A stretch of 64,000 nucleotides of DNA from Argyresthia goedartella (Eukaryota > Arthropoda > Insecta > Lepidoptera > Argyresthiidae): the NCBI GenBank assembly GCA_949825045.1, contig OX463813.1, positions 1,426,001-1,490,000 on the forward strand, written 5' to 3'. How positions within the stretch are numbered: the stretch's first letter is position 1; the number at the start of each line of letters is the position of its first letter. This document shows, piece after piece, positions 52,466 to 62,567 of this stretch. The notes under the pieces were generated by a model. The model saw nothing but the letters and a program-made list of their open reading frames with translations, did not search any database and was not told where the DNA came from. The translations under genes and the position numbers were made by a program.

Positions 52466-52807
52466 CCCATAGGACAACAGAGAGTAACTCTGGCAGTAAT
52501 ATTAATATTTGTATAAATATACCTTCATCTTGCCCATTAAATCAAGTTACTAGTAATGAAAAATGTAAAAGTAAGAATATTTTAAACGTGGTTCATCAAA
52601 ATATACAGGGCATGTTAAGTAAAGAACTGGAAATTGAGTTATTCATGAACTGTAATAATATTGATATTTTATGTATAACAGAGCACTTTTTAAAGAGTTA
52701 TCAGTTCATGTTCAACTTTAATAACCACCACGTTGCTAGTTCGTTCAACAGAAAAACAGCTGATCGCGGTGGCTCCTTAATACTTGTAAATAATAGTTTT
52801 AAATACA
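52466..52807 (+). pseudogene. Element F ORF2 start: endonuclease N-terminus
   Basis: A frame open from about 52426 reads NVVHQNIQGMLSKELEIEL, then DILCITEHFL (catalytic Glu), then DRGGSLILVNNSFKYIV. This is the beginning of a jockey/CR1 endonuclease. It is in a different frame from ORF1 and overlaps its end. The maT transposon interrupts it at 52810. The endonuclease middle is not found anywhere downstream. Confidence 0.75.
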
Positions 52808-52809
52808 TA

Positions 52810-54108
52810 GTCAGGTCATAAGTTCTGTCACATGTGCAATATGAAATAATTTAGACATGTTTATTATTTATGTAAACATTTATATAGCAAAATCAACTTA
52901 ATAAAACATAGATTCTTATGGTAATAAAGTTTATTCAAAATGACTCCCGCGATTTTGAATACAGGCCTTTATTCTGCGCGGCCAGTCGTCTATCGCAGCA
53001 CGAACGAGGTCCATGTCAATATCGGCGGCTGCCTTAATCAAGGATGCCTTGAGTGACTCCAAATCAGGATGAGGCTTTGAGCAGGCCTTTTCCTCCAAGT
53101 GTTGCCATATCTTGTAATCTAACGGACTCAAATCTGGACTGGAGGAGGGCCAGTCTTCGTGCCGGATGAAATCGATTTCACGCGCCACCAGCCAGTCTTG
53201 TGTGCTTTTCGCTCTATGAGCTGGCGCAGAATCTTGTTGGAATACCCAGTGCCTGTTATTAAACATGGTATGAGAAACAGGTTCCACAAGGTTCTTGAGG
53301 ACTGTATTTTGATACACAACTGCATTCGTTTTTACGCCTTTCTCACAAAAATGAACCTCAGTTAAGACTCAGTAGAGACTCCCAAACAAACCATGAGCGA
53401 GGATGGAAAATGACCTCGTTGGACACGCGGAATACGGTTGCTCGCTTCTTCACTGCTGTGTGCGTACACCTTATCATTTTGTTTGTTGTAGCTCTCTTCC
53501 ACGGTGAAAAATTTTTCATCCTTAAAAGAATTTCCCGATGCTTTTTTCCCGCGTACCGCTTCAACAAAGCGCGGCATCTCTTCAGTCTCAGGTCCATTAA
53601 ACGAGCTTCCAAACGATGTCCTGTTTTTCTTCGATATGCCCTAAGCCCTAAGTCTTCATTTAACACCCTTTTCACCGTGGTCCTGCTTAACCCCATCTGA
53701 AGGGCCAATAGTTTCTGCTAACGTATGGGATTTCTTTGAATTCGCGCCTTCACAGCTTTTATCACTGCTGGAGTCCTAACAGAGCGAGGGCGAACACTTC
53801 TTGACCTGTCATCTACACTAGAGTCTTCATTGTATCGTTTTATGTTACGATAAACGAATCTTTTGGTTATATTCAAATTTTACAGTAAGTCGAAAATCTG
53901 AATTGGCGCGTAACCGCAACGATGCAACGCAATAACTGCGACACGGTCTTCTTTAAGTGTTCACTCCATATTTAAAAATGAGGAAAATTCGAAAAAGTAC
54001 ACATTTTTATTTTCATGATAAATTCGAAATTCGAATTCAATAAACTTTTTTGTGGCCAGCGTTCTAAATTCAAAAGTTTTTATTGTGTGACAGAACTTAT
54101 GACCTGAC
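52810..54108 (-). mobile_element. maT-type (DD37D) mariner transposon, defective
   Basis: Terminal inverted repeats GTCAGGTCATAAGTTCTGTC plus ACA at 52810-52832 match 54086-54108 exactly in reverse complement. A TA precedes the left end; at the right end the base pair is TG, so the duplication is mutated or absent. The total is about 1.3 kb, the usual size for this family. The transposase inside is broken. It inserted into the ORF2 endonuclease of element F. Confidence 0.9.
52931..53860 (-). pseudogene. maT-type mariner transposase, frameshifted
   Basis: The N-terminal part lies at about 53700-53860 and in 53700-53358 (MGLSRTTVKRVLNEDLG helix-turn-helix, then RCRALLKRYAGKKHREIL). The first catalytic Asp (in KDEKFFTVEE) lies in a second frame at 53577-53362. 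The C-terminal part is open at 53317-52931: WVFQQDSAPAHRA with the second Asp, and SSPDLSPLDYKIW with the third. There are 37 residues between the second and third Asp, the DD37D spacing of maT elements. At least two frameshifts make it inactive. Confidence 0.85.
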
Positions 54109-54116
54109 TGTTTAAA

Positions 54117-54128
54117 TATATATATATC

Positions 54129-54172
<44 letters not shown>

Positions 54173-54175
54173 GAT
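54117..54175. repeat. (TA)n microsatellite flanked by ATCGTTTA/TAAACGAT
   Basis: A long alternating TA run is bordered by ATCGTTTA on the left and TAAACGAT on the right, making the whole block nearly a perfect palindrome. It directly abuts the maT right end. Confidence 0.8.
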
Positions 54176-55083
54176 TGGTGTACAAGTTGTGCCCTATGTT
54201 GCCAAATCCCAAGGTTTTTAGGCACACAAATTTCATCAATCGACAACTTAATTTTCACTCAAGAGTGAAGAGCACGCACGTACATATGACGTACGAGATC
54301 ATTGACTGCCTACAGCCAAGGTTACAGATTTAATGCTGACGCTGATTCAGCACAATCATCCTTGTGTAGGTACGGTCGCAATTATAAACAAACAGTGATT
54401 TCAACTTCAACGACGTGCGATGTAAATTGACACATCGATTCCTGAAAAACATGGGCGGCTGCAGCATCAGACGACTCTCCTGCGGATCTTTTCCAGTTAT
54501 AGGTTAGGTTAGTTTACTAACCGCGGAGCCCCATTTTTTCTAGTGTTTTTCTGTTTTCCAGTTTTTATTTTATTTTATGTAGTGTGCGGCCAGACACAAG
54601 ACTTGCCTGTAGGTAAATATTAAGTAATTCTTTTAGATTATGTAGAATTCACATAACCGTAGTACCTTTATTTTTCTAATTCGTGTAAGATTACCTTTAG
54701 ATTAAGTATGCGCTATTACTATCTAGTTTTATTTAACAATAACTTTCCTTATATATAAAAATAGATTAATTTAAAGTATGCACAATTAAGATCTGGTTTT
54801 ATGTTTATTAAAATACTACTAGTTATTATTGCAGTTAATATAAGTTTTTTATAGTATCTAACTTAGATTTTTTCCATTGTTATAAGTACATTAATTTATT
54901 TTTTTCCCTAAAGGGGGGAGTATCTGTGCCGGTCGACTATGTTAGTCATATTTTCACGTTATGTTAAGATAAGTTGACAACCGTCACAGATAAGGTATAT
55001 TTATATTCATCACGCACTATGTCTTATGTACGTCATTGATAACATGTACCAACCTAGTATATAAGCTAGGATTCCCTATATTC
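54176..55083. other. No recognised gene; possible LTR-element remnant
   Basis: AT-rich. At 54911-54920 is AAGGGGGGAG, which resembles a polypurine tract, followed at once by TATCTGTG; CACAGATA lies at 54985-54992 as its inverted partner. This could be the start of an LTR or a small foldback element. No coding domain is found. Confidence 0.35.
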
Positions 55084-55257
55084 CCGGTGGGGGCAAATAT
55101 TTGTTTGATGAGAATGAATGTTTGTACCCTAGTCATGGTTGTTTATCTATCTAAGTATAATATTTATCTATATAAGTATGTGTATCGTTGTCTAGTACCC
55201 ATGATACAGGGAATCCTAGTTTGGGGCTAGATCAATGTGTGTAAAATGATGTCCAAG

Positions 55258-55289
<32 letters not shown>

Positions 55290-55295
55290 ATAAAG
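55084..55295 (+). mobile_element. SINE copy 2, 5' truncated, with (ATT)n tail
   Basis: The body matches SINE copy 1 (30353-30620, opposite strand): GGGGGCAAATATTTG, CCCTAGTCATGGTTGTTTAT and GGGGCTAGATCAATGTGT, then a pure ATT run at about 55258-55290. The A and B boxes of the tRNA head are missing, so only the 3' part inserted. Confidence 0.85.
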
Positions 55296-55479
55296 TAGTC
55301 TAGTATAGTCTCGTATTTGCGCGCATCTCAAGCCTTTTACTTTACTCCCGAAGATGTCGCTCTCCTTATAATTGCCCCTGGCAAAACAACAAAAAAAAAA
55401 AAACATGTTAAAAATTAAATAGATTTGTTTATTCGTAAAATTTGAACTTTGATATTATGTGAAGTTTTATCTTTTGGCC

Positions 55480-55585
55480 ATATTATGATGTGGCGAAGTG
55501 TTTACTGGGAATATCGACAAACGTTTGGTTCTCATCGATCTGCCCGAATTTGGTTTGGGCCACAGATATCGAGAGATAGCTTGAG
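55480..55585 (+). repeat. Left member of a long imperfect inverted repeat
   Basis: ATTATGATGTGGCG, AGTGTTT and GGGCCACAGATATCGAGAGA recur, in the same order, on the minus strand at 56848-56965. Similarity is partial. The pair brackets THAP-like coding remnants, so these may be subterminal repeats of one element. Confidence 0.5.
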
Positions 55586-55693
55586 GGGCATTGCACGTGC
55601 GAACAATTATAGCCCCGATAGTCTTCTTATTAAAAATTCTCGGTAGTCACCGGGCGACCGCAGTGACGAATTCATTTCCGCTGTTTTTCGAAA

Positions 55694-56326
55694 ATGCCGA
55701 CCTGTGCAATACTCATGTGCAAAAATAGAAGCGGGATTGTGAACTCCAAGAACGGCGGAGTAACATATAACTTGTTAGACTCATTCCAACTTTTATTTCT
55801 TCTTAAAACACAAAAAATAAACATTATTACGGATATAAATCATTCACAAAAAATTCGTCACTAGTTGATCATTAAAGTGACAATGTCATGTTGTTCTCGC
55901 TTATCCATTGCTTGTTTTGTATCTTAATTGCACTACATATTGCCAAGCTAACACGCAATGAATATTCCACACTTATCTAAGTACGAAAGTAAATATGCAT
56001 CGAGGTACGGAGGCGAACTGTTACACGCACGCAGAGACGACGTATAGTGATGGGAATAGTGATAGTGAGAATTATGTTTTTGAATCGATGGAAAGAAATC
56101 GATTTTTTACCAACTCGATCAAAACCCATTGGGTAATCATCTAATATTAGTGATCAAAGCTCTAATGAGAAGATATACTAATATAAGACTGCATCACGTA
56201 GCAAAAAATGCTACGCCTAAATTGTCAAAACACCAAGTTCTTAATAAATATTTACAGTTTTCTTGTCAATATTGTACTATACAGGATTATACAGAAAGGG
56301 TATATATGCTGAAAGGCGGTTTTTAA
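55694..56326 (+). pseudogene. THAP-domain protein remnant (possible P-element-type)
   Basis: At 55694 an ATG opens MPTCAILMCKNRSG, with C4 and C9 spaced C-x4-C as in the first zinc ligands of THAP domains. At 56129-56326 a frame includes RRYTNIRLHHVAKNATPKLS, a basic segment I would place near the C-terminus of THAP-type transposase-derived proteins. Between them the frame is lost. The two parts may be exon remnants or an eroded transposon. The assignment is weak and rests on short motifs and the flanking inverted repeat. Confidence 0.35.
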
Positions 56327-56359
56327 GTCATCAATCTGAACATACTTCTCTATTAAAAC

Positions 56360-56455
56360 GATTTGATCAGAGCAACATTATTTTTCTCTTTGCAGTACAT
56401 TTTGGGCAGCTGATTTGTATGGGGAAGTAAAAAATAACGTTTCTCTGATCAAATC
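56360..56455. repeat. Imperfect 31-bp hairpin
   Basis: GATTTGATCAGAG plus the following AT-rich bases (56360-56390) pair with 56425-56455, with a few mismatches, around a 34-nt loop. It may be a small foldback element or a structured spacer. Confidence 0.65.
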
Positions 56456-56847
56456 AGATGCATTGAGAAAGTTGTTCAAAATCATGTCCCAAACAATTCT
56501 TTTCGGCTTGGCCCCGTATTTTTTACAGCCTGTAAACATAGTAATAGGTATTCCTTGTAAAATAAATATGTCATATTAACAAACAAAGTATTATTTTATT
56601 TATATGACCCGGCATAAATACCACTGTCTATATATTATAATGGATTGATGAAACATGCTGTCCTTGCAATGTCCAGCACTAGCTTGGCTAGCTAGTGTAC
56701 CTGCGGTAGTGTAGGTGTGTTCGAACAATAGGTGCATGAAATTGCACTGGCCAATAAATGCGAAAGGATTGATGTATGAGTGGTGTAGATGTGTGCGTTT
56801 TCTTAATTTTCGGTGACACTGGTTCCGATACAAGCTTAGCGCCAAGG

Positions 56848-56965
56848 GCCTATCTCTCGATATCTGTGGTTTGGGCACATCATGATGTGCCTCATAGACG
56901 ACGGCGTATTTCAAGAAACACCGCCATATCTTAATATCGCACATCATGATGTGCCCAATTCTTCT
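56848..56965 (-). repeat. Right member of a long imperfect inverted repeat
   Basis: It is partner of 55480-55585. It also contains GCACATCATGATGTGC twice, near 56875 and 56940; each is itself a perfect 16-bp palindrome. Confidence 0.5.
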
Positions 56966-57460
56966 ATCGGCCGCCGACATGTGTAAGATGCTTTTAAACT
57001 TATATGTACAAGATGGTTTGAATCTAATGTTAGAGAGGTTACTTGCATCTTATATGTTGTATCTATCACGTATCTTATATGGCTACATGATTTCAATGGT
57101 ATGTCATCTGGAGTTCTACATACAGTATGACCTCATAGTCTTTTGTTATTCAAATTGTAGATTCTACCAAACTGCTTAGCACAATGTTAGGCCAGTAATT
57201 TAAGACGATTACTTTGTGCTATACACTAGTATTGTATATATATATATACTGGGTGACATATAATGAGCTAACCATATTTTGATGAATGATAGTACCCAAC
57301 ATTTTCAACGAACATATGTTTTTTTGTGAAAGTTGTTCATAATAACGGGTACTCTTCTCCAAAACATGGCCAGCTAATTAAATATCACCTGTAAAAGTAC
57401 ATAGGTCAATGTAACGATACGTATAATGCGCAGACAGTGAATGGATTAACTCGGGTGCTG
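56966..57460. other. No recognised gene
   Basis: AT-rich spacer with a short TA run near 57232-57248. The 77-codon frame at 56946-57179 has no motif. Confidence 0.4.
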
Positions 57461-57690
57461 CTGCAGGCCATTGAGATATAAATAGAAGTAGGAAGACTCC
57501 TAATGCTACTAAACTAGTCCCGGGTTCAAATCCCAGCTGGGATTCTTCCTTCCCATCATCATCTTTCCAAACATCATCATTTATCATCATTTACATGTTT
57601 GGGACGTCACTGATTCTGGTTCCCACTATACACGTTATTATAGTGTGGGGCCAGAAGAAATTTATAGTTAGTATTTAATACATATTATAA
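57460..57690 (+). mobile_element. Possible second SINE type (B box only)
   Basis: CCCGGGTTCAAATCCCAGCT at 57520-57540 contains GGTTCAAATCC, a polymerase III B box. GGCCATTGAGA near 57470 is a weak A-box candidate. The body is unlike the other SINE, and I see no second copy in the window. It may instead be a tRNA fragment. Confidence 0.4.
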
Positions 57691-57699
57691 TTTTATCCA

Positions 57700-58570
57700 A
57701 CAAAGTCAAAATCAAAGTCAAAGTACTTTATTACTGTAGATATTTACATATACTTAGCATACGTCATTTTTTGCCTCATCTCTACATTGGACCACTGTGA
57801 GAGAGAAAGGCATAGAAACTACCACGGATTGATTTTGAGATCTCTTTAAAAATTGGTTGTGCTTAAAAAATATGTTTTTTTTATTATTATGATAAGCAGG
57901 AATAAATAATTAAAATATTATTAACAGCAAGTCCTGTATTGAGCTAGATACAGTCCCATCATTTAAGTAACCTTGAACATCGTGATATTCCTTTTTCGAC
58001 AAAGTCGTTTTAACATGCTTTTTAAATTTCTTTTAAAATGGCGCGGCATCCGCGGCAGCGAGCGTCGCAACGCAGGTAACGGCGAGCGGCGCGGCCGTTG
58101 GGGCAGCATGCGGCATGACACACGCCTCAGTTGGTAGCGCGACACACACGACAGCGAGCGGCGCGGCGCTCACGCTATTGAGCTGCGAGGTGCCTCCTCG
58201 TCGACGACGGCGACGCTGTTTTTTGGTCGGGACAGCGGTGGACGCTACAACACTCTCGTTGAGGGAGTTCAAGACCATAGTTAGTGATGTGGGCTCGTCC
58301 TCCTTGTTGGTCTCATTCTCCTCGTCCTCAATTTAGAAAGTCCACCAATTCCGCGTTCTGGCGTTGTGCCTGAACTAACTCAGATGTCGGGGCTCTGAGT
58401 TCGGCCAACTCACTCTGTTCTTTGGCATAACATTAAAGTGCATTTGCTAGGAGGTCACGTAGATGCTGGATTTCTACTCGGGCATCGTAGAGGTCTGACT
58501 GTAAACCTACATTTTTTCCCCGGAGCTCTTGCAGTAAGGAGATTCTTAGCCGCTTGAGTGAGTTTGGGAT
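57700..58570 (-). mobile_element. Internally deleted non-LTR retroposon: ORF1 fragment joined to RT C-terminus and 3' tail
   Basis: On the minus strand, 58560-58200 reads as an ORF1 coiled coil with stops (LQELRGKNVGLQSDLYDARV, QSELAELRAPTSELVQAQRQ), then an Arg/Ala-rich part. At about 58030 it passes to VKTTLSKKEYHDVQGYLNDG, the far C-terminus of jockey ORF2. The 3' end has an AATAAAG-like site and ends in TTTGACTTTGATTTTGAC at 57700-57725. Endonuclease and RT are missing. The join is either a deletion or chimera formed during reverse transcription. Confidence 0.6.
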
Positions 58571-58632
58571 AGTGCGCTATCCCAGCATTTTTTACCCGTA
58601 GAATGATGCTGGGATACTAGAGTATCCCAGAG
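58566..58632. repeat. Pair of interlocked palindromes
   Basis: GGGATAGTGCGCTATCCC (58566-58583) and GGGATACTAGAGTATCCC (58611-58628) are each hairpins with 7- and 8-bp arms. The flanking CCCAGCAT and ATGCTGGG also pair with each other, so two alternative folds are possible. It lies between the minus-strand retroposon and element F ORF2. Confidence 0.75.
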
Positions 58633-58645
58633 CGCACTTTGGCTT

Positions 58646-61030
58646 TTGCGTGACGACACATTGACGAAAACATTTTGTTTATTTTTCAACATGAACTATC
58701 TGTTTTTGGAGCCTACTAGAATTACTGCAACATCTGCTACCTGCATTGACAATATATTTACTAACATTACGCCCATTTTCAAATCGGTCATCAATAAATT
58801 AACCTCTGATCACTCTGGTCAGATAGGTATATTCAATATTAAAATAAAAAAGGACCAAAAAGAGGATATTACATGTGTGCCCGTTAGTGACACTCGGCTT
58901 GAACATTACAGGAATAATATTTTAGATAAACTATGGGAAATGCCATACAGTGACGATCCAAATTTGTTGTACAACTCAGTATTTAACCTTGTCAAAAATG
59001 AATATGATACGGTATTTAAATCAAAAACTTTAAAAGTTAATAACAAAGCTTTGTTTAGTGACTGGGCGACAATTGGAATTCATAGGAGCAGACGAAGATT
59101 ATATGAACTCTATGAAGAGAAATCATATAACAAAAATACGGCCTTTCTAGATTATGTTCGTAGTTCTTCAAAAATGTTTAAACGCGTTTGTGCCGTAGCT
59201 AAATCTAATTTCATTAAAAACAAAATTAAATCTAGTATCAATGTAATGAAAACGACTTGGCAAATTATAAACAGAGAGACTGGAAAGGCCAAAGCTACAC
59301 ATAATAACTTCAAGCTTAAGATAGATAATCAATTGCTAAGTACAGACCTAGAAGTAGCAAAAGCTTTCGAAAATTTCTTTACGGACATTCCAGTTTCAAC
59401 AACCAAGTCTTTAAATTCATCTCCCGCTGCTGCTGAATCTATACTTAAACAAAACTTTGAGGAATGTAAAACAGATTTTAAATTTAGGCACGTAAATAAT
59501 GAAGACATTGTAAAAGCGTTTAAATCCCTGGAAATGAAAAAGATAGCTGACACCCATGGTCTATCAGTGAAAATTATTAGTTCCATTGTAGATTGTATTG
59601 CACCTCACCTTTGTTGTATTTTTAATCAATGTATAGATAATGGTGTGTTTCCTGACTTGATGAAACCAAGTAAAGTTATACCTTTATTCAAAGCTGGTAG
59701 TACATCAGACCCCACCAATTTGAGACCCATATCGATACTACCAACGCTTAGCAAAATATTTGAAAAACTCATACTTAATCAATTGCAAAGTCATTTTTAT
59801 CTCAATAATTCAATTCATATTGCTCAGTTTGGTTTCACAAAGGGTCGTTCAACAGCCGATGCTGTTGTTGAACTAATCGATAATATTTTTGATGCCTGGG
59901 AAGACGCAATGGATGCAATAGGTGTCTTCTGCGATCTATCCAAGGCTTTTGATTGCGTCCATCATGACACTCTTGTCAGGAAGTTACGCCATTATGGTGT
60001 AAAAGATCAGGCCCTTGGCCTTCTGGAGTCATATCTAACAGATAGGGTTCAGATGGTCGATGTTAATGGGAAAAGATCACCTGGGTCTTCAATAAGTATG
60101 GGCGTACCGCAAGGTTCAATTCTTGGTCCTTTCTTGTTTTTAGTATATATTAATGATTTACCTTACCTTGTTAAAGCAAAACATGGGTTAGTATTGTTTG
60201 CCGATGATACTTCTTTGATATTCAAAGTTAAAAGACAGCAATCAAATTATGACGAGGTAAACAATGCTATCTCTAGTATAGTGAACTGGTTTACTGTTAA
60301 CAATTTATTACTTAATGAAAAGAAAACTAAATGTATTAAATTCGTGTTACCCAATGTGAACCCGGTAACTACAGACATATTTATAAAAGGACAGAGATTG
60401 GACCTTGTGCAGTCGACTGTCTTTTTGGGCATTACTTTAGACGCCAAACTGCAATAGGATCCTCATATAATGAAATTGTCGAACAAACTGAGTTCAGCAG
60501 CGTTGGCAGTTAAAAAAATTAGAGCTCTTACCGACGTAGACACCGCTAGACTAGTCTACTTTAGTTACTTTCATAGTCTAATGACCTATGGTATTTTATT
60601 GTGGGGTCACGCTGCGAATGCTAATAGTATGTTTATTCTGCAGAAACGGGCTGTGCGTGCAATTTATAGATTAGGGCCTAGAGTGTCACTGAGGGAAAAG
60701 TTTAAAGAAATCAATATTCTGACATTTGTGTCTTAATATATCTATGACAATCTTGTGTATGTAAAAAGAAATATAACTCATTTTCAGAAGTAGAGTGATA
60801 TACACAATTTTAATACTAGAAATAAAGACAAGTTGGTTGCTTATGTAAGCCGACTACATAAAATTAGTAATTCTTTTAAAGGCAATTGTATACGCTATTA
60901 CAATAAGGTTCCTACTGATATTAAAAACTTACCTTTAGACAAGTTTAAAATAATAATAAAACAGAAATTGTATAAAAAAGGTTACTATAGGATATCTGAT
61001 TACTTAGAGGACAGATGTCCATGGGAATAG
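58646..61030 (+). pseudogene. Element F ORF2: endonuclease end, reverse transcriptase and C-terminal domain
   Basis: The first 603 codons (58646-60457) are open. They hold the endonuclease C-terminus (EPTRITATSATCIDNIFTN, LTSDHSGQIG with the SDH motif), the RT fingers (VFPDLMKPSKVIPLFKAGS), palm A (FCDLSKAFDCVHHD), [20 protein letters not shown] and the catalytic LFADDTSLIF. A TAG at 60455-60457 stands where relatives have tryptophan. Reading continues at 60470-60736 (SYFHSLMTYGILLWG, LQKRAVRAIYRL) and 60833-61030 (IRYYNKVPTDIK, KGYYRISDYLED) with a frameshift between. It is closely related to the relic at 8608-10376 but much less decayed. Confidence 0.88.
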
Positions 61031-61270
61031 ATTGTTTGAGTAACAGGCTGTTTCGATATATAATTAGCATTCATTTTGTAATTTGACAATATTTTATTTA
61101 AAAAAGGAAACGCAAAAGATGCGACGACTGTGGAGTTTCTTCGGTGAGCTCTTCTCCACAGATTCCGCCATTGTGTTAGTGAACTCACCCAAAAAATGTA
61201 ATGACGGATCTAAGTGATGTAACAACATCCTATGGAAATAAATGATTTTTGATTTTGATTTTGATTTTAT
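61031..61270 (+). other. Element F 3' untranslated region and tail
   Basis: About 200 nt of non-coding sequence end with an AATAAATGATT polyadenylation-like site at about 61238 and a GATTTTGATTTTGATT tail to about 61268. The repeated tail marks the element 3' end. Confidence 0.7.
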
Positions 61271-62161
61271 ACCAATGCATTTGTAGTTAAGGAATGAATG
61301 CTATCTCGTTCCTATTGAACTAGGCTCAATGAAATTAAATACAATAATTGATTCAAACAATCTTAACATTAAAACATAATTTTATATTTGTATTTGTTTA
61401 TTTGTATCCCACAGCATATATGTACTTAATCTATCGCAGAGTTAATTAATGACTATTTATTAATGCCAATTACAGGATAGCCTAGTATAGCATTTTTAAT
61501 TTATGCGGTAGTGGAGACTAAAGAGGTTGCAAGAAAGAATATTTTTTCCCGATACCCCCGGACAACGCACATCCGCGCGCGCAACACGAGATTCATGGAA
61601 CGGGGGACTAGGACAGAGCTATGCGGCTGGCAATAGCAATGCTTTGCCCCCGCCCCCCGCACCATGCCCCGCCATAACATTCGGCTGAGCGCAATCCGGG
61701 ACCATCAGCGCATAACATTAATAAACCTGAAAAATAAAAATTACACTTGGTCCAAGACTCAGAGACGATTTCGGGTCTTTGAGAAGGACTTGAGCTGTCA
61801 CATTAGTATAGTCGTAGTCAGCGGAGCCAGGAGTTGGAAATTTAATTTGTTTCCGAATCTTAGGAGTATTTTTAACAGATTGGGCTGTATGAAAGGTGGC
61901 CGGCCATAAAATCCGAGAAGACGGGCTGTCCGTATTAAGGGACACCACACGACCCTAATATCCGAGAATCCATCTGTAAAAACTAACAAGAGAAAGACAC
62001 CATCAGGTTCTGAGAGACCACGGCTATGCAGCGCTACCCAACACAGACAGCCCGCGCACCCTACATATGACGATATGGTTTAATCTAAGTATATTGTACC
62101 TATTGTACTATGTACTTTGGTTAAATATCCATTTCTTATTTATAATTAAGTTTATACATAT
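61271..62161. other. No recognised gene
   Basis: The frames 61664-61909, 61718-61948 and 61798-61989 overlap each other on both strands and have no motif. A GC-rich patch with C runs lies at 61555-61680. Nothing else is supported. Confidence 0.4.
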
Positions 62162-62567
62162 TGTTAAATTCCACGCCTTAACCGACAGGGCGTGGAATCT
62201 TGGTAGGGTTGTTTTTCAGTGGAATGTCACAAAGCAGTACTGACCTTTGACGCCGTGGACCGGAATTCGAAAGCTCAATTCGAGGCAGGAGTACGGGATG
62301 AGGAACACGAGGGTGGGGTGTGATGGGAGTCGAATCTTACTCTCGTCGTAGCCCGAAGCTGTCGCCGTCGTGAGGCTTGCCGACACGAGGATCGCTATCC
62401 GAAAGCGACAACTGGATTACCGAATCACTTCAACCTTTCAAAGCACGAAGCACTCACCCCGATGACGTTAAATCTACTTATTTCCCGACGATTGTTCCGC
62501 GATTATTATAATTAACATTCAACTAAGCTTTCCGATGCTGGCGTTAAACATTTTCCATGTGCAAAAA
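62162..62567 (-). repeat. Partial LTR of the D family
   Basis: About 406 bp match the D LTR (38886-39410) in reverse complement. The left edge TGTTAAATTCCACGCC is the exact LTR 3' end. The right edge stops inside the LTR where an (ATT)n retroposon tail begins, about 115 bp short of the LTR start. It is a solo or truncated LTR cut by a later insertion. Confidence 0.82.

Noticed and set aside
61664..61989. Overlapping short frames on both strands
   Set aside because: Mutually overlapping, without motifs and near a low-complexity GC patch.
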